Origin: Pararhizobium_B sp051960215
GTDB taxonomy: Bacteria; Pseudomonadota; Alphaproteobacteria; Rhizobiales; Rhizobiaceae
Direction of reading: 5' to 3'
Length of the DNA stretch: 20,998 nt
Assembly: GCA_051960215.1 (NCBI GenBank)
Contig: JBQCEN010000339.1
Coordinates: forward strand, 1 to 20,998
Shown: in pieces, positions 15,863-20,998 of the stretch
Numbering within the stretch: the first letter of the stretch is position 1
Layout: each line of letters starts with the position of its first letter
Position numbers and translations under genes: made by a program
Notes under the pieces: generated by a model
Told to the model about the DNA's origin: nothing
The model's database searches: none
What the model saw: only the letters and a program-made list of their open reading frames with translations

Positions 15863-16118
15863 TGGCGTACTCCGTCAGGTTGGTGATGCGGGAGTTCAGC
15901 TCCCCGAGCCGGGCCTGTGCGGCGGCGGCATTGGCGGCATCTGTTGCCCGAGCCGCCCTCTCTCTCGTGATGGTGTCCGTGGCTGTCTTGAGTTCGGACT
16001 TGAGGTTTGCGATCTCGGCCGAGTGCTTCGCGTCGATGTGGCCCTTGCCGTAGATCACCCCGACGATGGCGAGGACGGCGACTATACCTGCCAGCCATTT
16101 GTAGAGAGGGTTGATCAC
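15789..16118 (-). CDS. Rz: Inner-membrane spanin (Rz-like i-spanin)
   Basis: A 109-aa protein. An N-terminal transmembrane segment at about 9-23 (LAGIVAVLAIVGVIY) follows a short cytoplasmic start. A long charged, Ala-rich periplasmic coiled coil (about 30-90; AEIANLKSELKTATDTITRE) comes next, and the tail ends in CLSGADTDRLRDLWR, typical of Rz proteins. It would pair with the Rz1-like lipoprotein to disrupt the outer membrane. The start is GTG at 16118, 6 nt after GGAGGG, overlapping the endolysin stop as GTGA. A longer frame reading through the endolysin is not needed. The o-spanin gene begins inside its last 74 nt. Confidence 0.88.
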   Translation of the reverse strand: MINPLYKWLAGIVAVLAIVGVIYGKGHIDAKHSAEIANLKSELKTATDTITRERAARATDAANAAAAQARLGELNSRITNLTEYANALQDRDRECLSGADTDRLRDLWR

Positions 16119-16597
16119 CGCAGTCCCTCCAGACAAAGCCTCGCCTCGGCCTTGCGCCGATTGTCCAGTCCACGTATGCCCCTGCGCGGGCGACCGGCCT
16201 TGTTGAACTGGAGCATGTGCGAACACGCCGCCCGGAGCTGGCCTCGGTTCACCTGCGGCGCGATCGAGGAGCAGAAGCGGCCGGGGCCGAGATTGTAGGC
16301 GAACGAGAGGAACGAGACGTAGGTCTTGTCGCTGAGCTTCTCGGAATGGGTTAAGCACCGGTTGATCCCGGGTCCGTACCGTTTCTCGATCGAGTGCAGG
16401 AACATCGCCCGGCACTGGGCCATCGTGAAGCGGTCACCCTTGTGGATGCCGTTGGTCTCGCCGATGCACGCCGTGTAGGGCGCACCGTGAGAGACCGGGT
16501 CTGGGTAGGCTTGCAGCCGCGTGCCCTCGAACCCGCCGATAACGGTGAAGGCGAGCGCAGCCACGGAAGCGGTGATCCGCTTGCCGTACTTGGGCAT
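16115..16597 (-). CDS. Endolysin, GH24 lysozyme with N-terminal SAR-type anchor
   Basis: A 160-aa peptidoglycan hydrolase. The catalytic region 'GGFEGTRLQAYPDP' then 'APYTACIGETNG' gives the GH24 triad E24, D33 and T42, with the D-to-T spacing seen in lysozymes of the 'DPxTGxPWT' type. Residues 8-22 (ITASVAALAFTVIGG) are a weakly hydrophobic segment after a basic start (MPKYGKR), as in signal-anchor-release endolysins that reach the periplasm through Sec without a holin pore. Six cysteines (44, 62, 81, 109, 125, 155) could form regulatory disulfides; none lies in the anchor. The ATG at 16597 has AGGA 7 nt upstream. It is the first gene of a lysis cassette with both spanins. T7 instead uses an early amidase, gp3.5. 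Confidence 0.88.
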   Translation of the reverse strand: MPKYGKRITASVAALAFTVIGGFEGTRLQAYPDPVSHGAPYTACIGETNGIHKGDRFTMAQCRAMFLHSIEKRYGPGINRCLTHSEKLSDKTYVSFLSFAYNLGPGRFCSSIAPQVNRGQLRAACSHMLQFNKAGRPRRGIRGLDNRRKAEARLCLEGLR

Positions 16598-16613
16598 GGT
16601 CTGGTCCTGAAAT

Positions 16614-16658
16614 GGAAAGACCCCCCGGGGTGCGCTTCTTCGAGAGGCGTGGGGGGGT
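16614..16658 (-). terminator. Nested hairpin after the scaffold gene (lysis cassette 5' boundary)
   Basis: Outer arms ACCCCCC (16658-16652) and GGGGGGT (16626-16620) enclose a weaker inner stem (CGCCTC, TCGAA, GAAGCG with one mismatch). CTTTCC follows. It starts about 10 nt after the scaffold stop and ends 17 nt before the endolysin start. It may be a leaky terminator or a processing site. Confidence 0.55.
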
Positions 16659-16667
16659 TCTATAGGG

Positions 16668-17495
16668 TTAGCGCGGGTTGGAGCGGCCGAGCTTTGCTGC
16701 GACCTTCGCCCGGAAGGCGGCATCGCTGCGGTACTTGGGATCGCCCATGTCGGCGGTCACCTGAGCCCAGCTCTCGTAGACGTCCGAGGAGTTGCCCCCG
16801 GGCTTGCCTGAGACGAGCCTGGGATCGCGGCCGTTGGCCTGCTCGTAGCGGGCCTTGAGCTGCTCCATGGCGATAGCGGCGGAGTTGACGTCGCCACCAG
16901 CGAATGACTGGTTGTAGGTGTCGATCTCGGAGGGCTTGAGGCCGGTCTTGGCCCAAGCGAACATGCGCTCCATGTTCTCCTGACCACCAGCAGCCGCAGT
17001 GATGCGATCAGTCGCAGCTTCCTGCAGAGCCTTCTGGCCGGCGATGTAGTTGTCGACCGTAGCGCGATCGAAGCCGGCCTTCTCGGCCAGGGCGTAGTCG
17101 TCCTCGCCCAGCTCGCCCTTCTCGGTGAAGATATCGGTCAGCTTGGAAACGACCTCGGTAGCCTTGGGTGCCTCACCCTCGGTCTTCTCCTCGGTCTTGT
17201 TCTCGCCGTCCTTCGGCTTCTCAGCCGCAGCCTCTTCGGCCGCCGGCTTGCCACTCAGCTTGGCTTCCAGTTCGGAGTAGGCCCTGGCCAAATCTTCCGC
17301 TGACTGGAACTTCTCCGGGAGCCACGTCGGGCGCTCGGCCGGAGCGGCCTTACCGGCCTCGATCGCGGCCCGGGCTTCGGCCTCCGTAGTCGGAGCTGCG
17401 GCCGCTGCCTCCTCGAGAGCCTTGGCCTGAGCGGCGGCCGCTGCCTCCGGGTCTTCCGTGGTCGGGACCGAGGCGATATTCACGACGCCGGTCAT
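16668..17495 (-). CDS. Capsid assembly scaffold protein (T7 gp9-like)
   Basis: A 275-aa protein, compared with 307 in T7 gp9. The N-terminal half is acidic and Ala/Glu-rich (EDPEAAAAAQAKALEEAAAA), as usual for scaffolds. The motif 'WLPEKFQSAEDLARAYSELE' is characteristic of T7-type capsid assembly proteins. The C-terminal half has 'GLKPSEIDTYNQSFAGGD' and ends in a basic helix (RSDAAFRAKVAAKLGRSNPR) likely to touch the capsid protein. It guides procapsid assembly and then leaves. The ATG at 17495 overlaps the stop of the 36-aa ORF by one base (TGATG), with AGGA about 10 nt upstream. Unusually, the capsid gene is not next: the lysis cassette intervenes. Confidence 0.9.
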   Translation of the reverse strand: MTGVVNIASVPTTEDPEAAAAAQAKALEEAAAAAPTTEAEARAAIEAGKAAPAERPTWLPEKFQSAEDLARAYSELEAKLSGKPAAEEAAAEKPKDGENKTEEKTEGEAPKATEVVSKLTDIFTEKGELGEDDYALAEKAGFDRATVDNYIAGQKALQEAATDRITAAAGGQENMERMFAWAKTGLKPSEIDTYNQSFAGGDVNSAAIAMEQLKARYEQANGRDPRLVSGKPGGNSSDVYESWAQVTADMGDPKYRSDAAFRAKVAAKLGRSNPR

Positions 17496-17605
17496 CAGGC
17501 GTCAGTCCTCACGTTGCCGCTCGGCAGCTTGATGGCACCCTTGGGCAGCGCTGGTTCCTTCGAGAGCTTGGCCTTGGATGCCTCAGCCTTGGGCGTTTCC
17601 GCCAT
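17495..17605 (-). CDS. Small basic protein of 36 aa between connector and scaffold
   Basis: The ORF reads MAETPKAEASKAKLSKEPAL, then PKGAIKLPSGNVRTDA. GGAG lies 6 nt before its ATG at 17605, and its stop overlaps the scaffold start as TGATG. It overlaps the end of the connector gene by 23 nt in another frame. It is rich in Lys, Ala and Pro with no hydrophobic stretch. I do not recognise the product. The good ribosome site and coupled junction argue that it is translated. Possible roles are in head assembly, or simply a leader that sets the translation level of the scaffold. Neither is shown. Confidence 0.68.
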   Translation of the reverse strand: MAETPKAEASKAKLSKEPALPKGAIKLPSGNVRTDA

Positions 17606-19175
17606 TCTGATCTCCTGATGCGTTGGATTTCATTGCCTCGCGGGCCATCCCGCCCATCTGGGAGATGGCCTGAGGTCCGAGGTGCTGGGCCATGGCGGCC
17701 ATCTGTTCCTGCTGCTCGGCCTGCTGGATTTCCTCGTCCGAGCGGATGAGGCCTCCCATGTCGATGCCAAGGGCGGCACCACGGCGCTTGATGTATTCGC
17801 CAGGGTTGAGGTACCGGGCCGTGCCTTCGGGGCCGATGACCTGGGCCAGTCCTGAGACGAGGGCGTCGAGGTTACGGAGGTCGTTGCCTCGGCCGAGAGC
17901 GTCCAGACCCGTCACGATCGACGTGCTGGTGATCTCCTTCGGCAGCGGCGGAACCTTGCGCTTGTGCTGCATGCGGATTTCGAAGAGCTTCACGATTGGC
18001 ATCTGGAACTCTTCGGACAGCAGCGAATAGACGCCGCCAAGACCCTGATCTAGTTCACCCGCGACGTAGCGGATTTCCTCGGCCGTCACGCGCTCCCCGT
18101 TCCGCTGAACGGCTGTGTTGAGCAGGAAGGCGAAGGACAGGCGCTCGGTGAGCTGCTGGATGAAGCGTTCGGCGACTGCGAAGTCGGCCTGCTTGTCGAG
18201 GCGAAGCGGCGTGACAGCCGTGGCCTCGCCTTGGACGAACCCGCCGTTCTCGGCCTTGGCCAGCTTATGGACACTGACGGTCGAGTTCGGGGCCACCAGC
18301 CAAATGACCTTGGCCCCCTGCACGGTCCCGTCACGCAGAGCCTGCGTCAGGACGTCGAGGGAGTTCAGATCGCCGATGTATTCGTCGACGAATCCGCGTC
18401 CGTAATCCTCGCCTTCGAGGTAGGTGAACCGCAGCGGAACCCAGGGCAGGACGTCCTTGGGGTATGTGCCCGAGTATTCGCCGGGGATGACGACATCGTC
18501 GATCTCCTGCGTGACGAGGTAGGTGGCCCCGTCGTCCTGAAGCGAGATGCGCGTGTAAACCTCGACCTTGTGGTCGCGGGGCGCGGCGGCCGATTCCTTC
18601 GCGGCGCTGATGTGCGCGAGGATGTCTGCCGGCAACGCAGTGCGGGCGATCTCTTCCTTGATGACGAGGTCGAGCAAATTGCCAGAGCCGTCCCGGGCCA
18701 CGACGAAGCTGTCGAGCCGGAAGCCCCTCGGCTTGCCGTCCTTCGGGATGTGGAGGAGGTAGTTGCCGGAGACGACGAGCTGCCGGCACGCTTCGAAGGA
18801 TACGGGCCTGAAGAGTGAGCCGTTGAGTTCGCCGAGGACTGCCCGTTCGCGGGCGTTCAGGGCCTTCTCGATGTCGCCGCGCTTGTCGGTAGCCTGGGTC
18901 AGCTCCTGCAGTGCGAGGTCATCTATCGAGTACTTGAAGAAAGGCGCGTTCACCGGGAACAGCGCGAGCTGGAGCTTGGACGCCAGATGGCGGACGCCGC
19001 GAGCCCCGAGACTTTGCGAAGGCTCGTCGAACGTCGTCGATCCAGATGCGCCTTCCTTGGGCATCAGGTACGGGACGGTCAGCTCAGCCGCCCGCCGAGC
19101 CCTCGTGAGATACGGGGCGCGGTCGGTGACGAGCTTGTTGTAGAGAGCCTTCGCCGAGATATCGTTCTCGGCCAG
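17583..19175 (-). CDS. Head-tail connector / portal protein (T7 gp8-like), probable CTG start
   Basis: A 530-aa protein, against 536 for T7 gp8. It is the dodecameric portal through which DNA is packaged and to which the tail binds. Near-identical T7 segments include 'LGARGVRHLASKLQLALFP', 'AVQRNGERVTAEEIRYVAGE' and 'LGGVYSLLSEEFQMPIVKL'. The first ATG in frame (19064) would cut off 37 conserved residues: the upstream codons read LAENDISAKALYNKLVTDR, then APYLTRARRAAELTVPYLM, matching T7 'VYERLKNDRAPYETRAQN'. No ATG, GTG or TTG lies between the in-frame TAA (19179-19181) and this region. CTG at 19175, 5 nt after GAGGT, is the best start and gives M-A-E like T7. The stop lies inside the 36-aa ORF. 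Identity is certain; the start codon is inferred. Confidence 0.93.
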   Translation of the reverse strand: MAENDISAKALYNKLVTDRAPYLTRARRAAELTVPYLMPKEGASGSTTFDEPSQSLGARGVRHLASKLQLALFPVNAPFFKYSIDDLALQELTQATDKRGDIEKALNARERAVLGELNGSLFRPVSFEACRQLVVSGNYLLHIPKDGKPRGFRLDSFVVARDGSGNLLDLVIKEEIARTALPADILAHISAAKESAAAPRDHKVEVYTRISLQDDGATYLVTQEIDDVVIPGEYSGTYPKDVLPWVPLRFTYLEGEDYGRGFVDEYIGDLNSLDVLTQALRDGTVQGAKVIWLVAPNSTVSVHKLAKAENGGFVQGEATAVTPLRLDKQADFAVAERFIQQLTERLSFAFLLNTAVQRNGERVTAEEIRYVAGELDQGLGGVYSLLSEEFQMPIVKLFEIRMQHKRKVPPLPKEITSTSIVTGLDALGRGNDLRNLDALVSGLAQVIGPEGTARYLNPGEYIKRRGAALGIDMGGLIRSDEEIQQAEQQEQMAAMAQHLGPQAISQMGGMAREAMKSNASGDQNGGNAQG

Positions 19176-19185
19176 AGGTTACCTC
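19173..19185 (-). promoter_or_regulatory. Ribosome site and CTG start of the connector gene, overlapping the upstream stop
   Basis: The minus strand reads GAGGTAACCTCTG. The Shine-Dalgarno core GAGGT runs into the TAA stop of the gp7.3-like gene, and CTG follows three nucleotides after that stop. The two genes share one reading frame, so this TAA is the only thing separating them. Confidence 0.7.
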
Positions 19186-19394
19186 GGGATGTTGATGCCC
19201 ACGGGGCCGGGGGATTGGATCAGCGGGATGATGAGCGAGGAGCGTCCGCGCCGTGCCGTGTTCGCCTTGGACGCATCCGTGGTCTTGCCCTGGGTGGCCT
19301 CGTTCAAGACGGGGGCCTGAGGGGCATCCATGGGAGGCGGAGGCGCGGCGACGGGATCGGCCTTCTCGATCTTGGGCTGCTTAGGGGGACACAT
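19179..19394 (-). CDS. gp7.3-like small virion / tail assembly protein
   Basis: A 71-aa protein. It has a Pro/Ala/Lys-rich N-terminal half (MCPPKQPKIEKADPVAAPPP) and a conserved-looking C-terminus (ARRGRSSLIIP, then GPVGINIPR). T7 gp7.3, a small virion protein required for tail function, also ends in a basic stretch, Ser-Leu and GGGINI, and also lies just before gene 8. The match is short, so the call depends on position plus the C-terminal motif. The ATG at 19394 overlaps the preceding gene by 14 nt, and AGGA lies about 14 nt upstream, rather far. Its TAA stop overlaps the connector ribosome site, and the connector is in the same frame. Confidence 0.68.
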   Translation of the reverse strand: MCPPKQPKIEKADPVAAPPPPMDAPQAPVLNEATQGKTTDASKANTARRGRSSLIIPLIQSPGPVGINIPR

Positions 19395-19569
19395 TGAGGA
19401 GTTCGTCTTCCTGGTTTCGGAGGACCGCCGCGAGGTGTTCGATCACGGCCTGCTCCCCGAACTTCGCTCCCAGCGCACGGTCGGTAATTGTAATCGTGTT
19501 GAGCGGGAGCCTGTTCGGGAATACCTGCTGGAGGTAGCGGATCAGCTCGCGCGTGACTGGAGGGGCCAC
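19381..19569 (-). CDS. Conserved-type small protein of 62 aa, unknown function
   Basis: The protein reads (M)APPVTRELIRYLQQVFPN, then RLPLNTITITDRALGAK and FGEQAVIEHLAAVLRNQEDE. The pattern 'FP...P......GxQxVIxxL......QE' is one I associate with small proteins before the portal gene in other T7-like phages; no function is known to me. I chose GTG at 19569 because GGAGGGG lies 6 nt upstream. The alternative GTG at 19611 gives 14 more residues but only a weak ribosome site. The GTG at 19569 is the first codon of the 3' arm of a hairpin, so translation may be gated. It overlaps the gp7.3-like start by 14 nt. Confidence 0.68.
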   Translation of the reverse strand: MAPPVTRELIRYLQQVFPNRLPLNTITITDRALGAKFGEQAVIEHLAAVLRNQEDELLNVSP

Positions 19570-19602
19570 GATGAACCCCTCCGTAGTGCTAGTGTGGCCC
19601 CT
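19561..19602 (-). promoter_or_regulatory. Hairpin enclosing the ribosome site and start codon of the 62-aa gene
   Basis: The minus-strand arms AGGGGCCAC (19602-19594) and GTGGCCCCT (19569-19561) are perfectly complementary over 9 bp. The 24-nt loop contains GGAGGGG. The 3' arm starts with the GTG start codon itself. Such a stem could hold the start closed until opened, or coupled, by translation of the upstream kinase, which stops at 19614. Confidence 0.6.
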
Positions 19603-19613
19603 ATTCTCCACTT

Positions 19614-20204
19614 CTACAGATACTCCTTGAGTGGAGCGAAAGTCTCGATGAGGGACTGGTTGATCACGCCGGCCACCTTCGCCCTCAGCTCGGCCACGGT
19701 CCCGTCATTTGCGATCTCGTGGTCGACCCTGTAAGGGCTCAGGCCCTTCTCGGCGACGTGGTTCGACTTCTTGCGGCGGCTGACCTTGGGCGTCAGGCGG
19801 ATCACCTCTCCGCCCAGCGAGTGGATGGCGTCGGCCTCATTGTCGAACCGGCAGTCGTCGGTCACGACAGGCCCCGGCTCACCGGCCACGGCCCAACCCC
19901 AGGCATTGATCCAGAAGTCTTGGCCCATACAGACGCGCCCCCACTCCGTGCCAAGGGTCTCCATGGCATGGCGGGGGGTCCGGCCGTTCAGGTGGGCGTC
20001 GGGCACTTCCTTGAGGTCGCCTTCGATCCGGCGCTCGATCTCGGCCTCGGTCAGCCCGACCTCACGGTAGTAGGCGCGGAGCATGGCCTTGAGCGGACCG
20101 GCGAATTTGACGAGGGTAAAGCCCAAGGCCTCGGTCATGAAGAACGAAGCCTCGGACTTGCCGGAGCCAGCGGTGCCGCTGAGCCCGACTACGCGGGTTG
20201 CCAC
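19614..20204 (-). CDS. Deoxynucleoside monophosphate kinase
   Basis: A 196-aa P-loop kinase, predicted to phosphorylate dNMPs released from host DNA to dNDPs for phage replication. The N-terminal Walker A motif is G10-TAGS-G15-K16-S17 in 'VVGLSGTAGSGKSEAS'. Further family features are 'TPRHAMETLGTEWGR' (about 90-105) and 'VVTDDCRFDNEADAI', typical of phage dNMP kinases of the T4 gp1 type. I chose GTG at 20204: the AAGGA ribosome site is 9 nt upstream and the P-loop follows at once. Longer readings from 20471 run through the exonuclease gene and look like out-of-frame sequence. The start overlaps the exonuclease end by 16 nt. In T7 the nucleotide kinase gene (1.7) is early, so this position at the end of the replication block differs. 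Confidence 0.88.
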   Translation of the reverse strand: MATRVVGLSGTAGSGKSEASFFMTEALGFTLVKFAGPLKAMLRAYYREVGLTEAEIERRIEGDLKEVPDAHLNGRTPRHAMETLGTEWGRVCMGQDFWINAWGWAVAGEPGPVVTDDCRFDNEADAIHSLGGEVIRLTPKVSRRKKSNHVAEKGLSPYRVDHEIANDGTVAELRAKVAGVINQSLIETFAPLKEYL

Positions 20205-20998
20205 AGAATGGGTTCCTTGGTCTGGAAGTTGAAGTCGTCGGAGCGGAGGATGCGGGCGAGCCGCGCCTGCAGCAGAGCGTCCTCGGCGGTGAGACCGGCC
20301 TTTACGTACTGGGCGACGACGGCGTCCCAGAGCGTCGGGACCTCGACTGTACGCCACTTGGTCTCGGTCTCGCCCCTGCGCTTGCCGGAGGCGTAGGTGT
20401 GTTCGTACTGCTCCCAGCCGAGCTTGCCCCGGAGGACCTCGGACGCGGACACCGGCCCCATCCCAGGACACCCCGGGTAGCCGTCAGTCACGTCCCCGGT
20501 CAGGGCCTGGGTCAGCCAGTTGAACTCGGCCTCTTCCTCGGAGACCTCGACGATCTGGCCGTCTCTGTAGAGCTTGCCCGGGATCGTCATCAGGTCCTTG
20601 TCCTGGGAGACGATGATCTTCTCGCCCTTGATGATCCGAGGGTTGGTCGAGAGGATGCCCATGATGTCGTCGGCTTCGATCCCGGGGATCAGCTTCGCGC
20701 CGTGCTCTTCGACGAGCCAACGCTTTACCTCGGCGGTGCCGACCGGCTTGCGGCCTCGGCCTGCCTTGTAGTCGGGGTAGATGCGGTGCCTGAAGGTCTC
20801 GCCCTTGGACAGGCAGACGACGACGGCGTCCGCGTCGAGATCGATCTTGAGGTTCTCGATGGCCCTGAGGATGGTGGCCTTCACTTCACCGACGTCGCAG
20901 TGGAGGGTCCACTCGTCGTCGCCCCAGCAGATTTCCTTCTCGCAGGACGCGCCTGTCGAGACGACGAGGATGTCCCCGTCGAGCAGCAGTGTCCTCAC
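20189..20998 (-). CDS. 5'-3' exonuclease (T7 gp6-like, FEN family)
   Basis: A 269-aa protein, somewhat shorter than T7 gp6 (300). It degrades host DNA and removes RNA primers, supplying nucleotides for replication. FEN-family features in order are the metal-binding start 'LLLDGDI' (D7, D9), 'HRIYPDYKAGR' (71-81), 'GIEADDIMG' (D110, D111), 'VSQDKDLMTIPG' (D133, D135) and the DNA-binding loop 'LTGDVTDGYPGCPGMGPVSA'. The GTG start falls on the last base of the window, so the ribosome site is not visible. The motif begins at once, as in other phage members, so the gene is probably complete. The kinase gene overlaps its last 16 nt. Confidence 0.9.
   Translation of the reverse strand: MRTLLLDGDILVVSTGASCEKEICWGDDEWTLHCDVGEVKATILRAIENLKIDLDADAVVVCLSKGETFRHRIYPDYKAGRGRKPVGTAEVKRWLVEEHGAKLIPGIEADDIMGILSTNPRIIKGEKIIVSQDKDLMTIPGKLYRDGQIVEVSEEEAEFNWLTQALTGDVTDGYPGCPGMGPVSASEVLRGKLGWEQYEHTYASGKRRGETETKWRTVEVPTLWDAVVAQYVKAGLTAEDALLQARLARILRSDDFNFQTKEPILWQPA

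Noticed and set aside
16658..16672. CCCTATAGA near the scaffold stop, similar to the end of a T7 promoter (CACTATAGG)
   Set aside because: Only the short TATAG core agrees. The upstream specificity bases of a T7 promoter are missing and the match is not repeated in other gaps.
20205..20471. N-terminal extension of the kinase frame to 20471
   Set aside because: The extension is Arg/Pro-rich out-of-frame translation of the exonuclease gene. The P-loop begins right after the GTG at 20204, which has a ribosome site.

Overview
The window is a contiguous block of late genes from a lytic, T7-like podophage (Autographivirales-type gene order). It is strongly G+C-rich. Every gene I can support lies on the minus strand, so the genome reads from right (20998) to left (1). 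The G+C richness and codon use suggest a high-G+C proteobacterial host, but nothing here fixes the host. No integrase, repressor, tRNA or CRISPR is visible. The phage RNA polymerase, DNA polymerase and large terminase expected for this group would lie outside the window.

Layout in transcription order. (1) End of the replication and nucleotide module: a 5'-3' exonuclease (T7 gp6-like), then a deoxynucleoside monophosphate kinase. (2) Start of the virion module: a small conserved protein, a gp7.3-like protein, the head-tail connector (gp8-like), a new 36-aa ORF and the scaffold (gp9-like). (3) A lysis cassette of GH24 endolysin, Rz i-spanin and overlapping Rz1 o-spanin lipoprotein, placed between scaffold and capsid and flanked by nested hairpins. 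(4) A 257-bp leader, the major capsid protein (gp10-like) and a strong intrinsic terminator. (5) Tail tube genes gp11- and gp12-like, then internal ejection proteins gp13-, gp14-, gp15- and gp16-like. (6) Two tandem collagen-like tail fibres, an XkdW-like protein, a gp17.5-like holin and small terminase. (7) A frameshifted HNH-type endonuclease running off the left edge, where the large terminase is expected.

The genes form one tightly packed late unit. Many junctions are 1-4 nt stop/start overlaps (TAATG, TGATG, ATGA), implying translational coupling. Departures from the T7 plan are: the relocated endolysin-spanin cassette, with the holin left in its T7 position; an M15-type peptidase domain in place of the T7 transglycosylase at the N-terminus of the gp16-like protein; a connector that appears to start at CTG, in frame with and just after the stop of the upstream gene; a hairpin whose 3' arm begins with a start codon; and a two-gene collagen-like fibre system.
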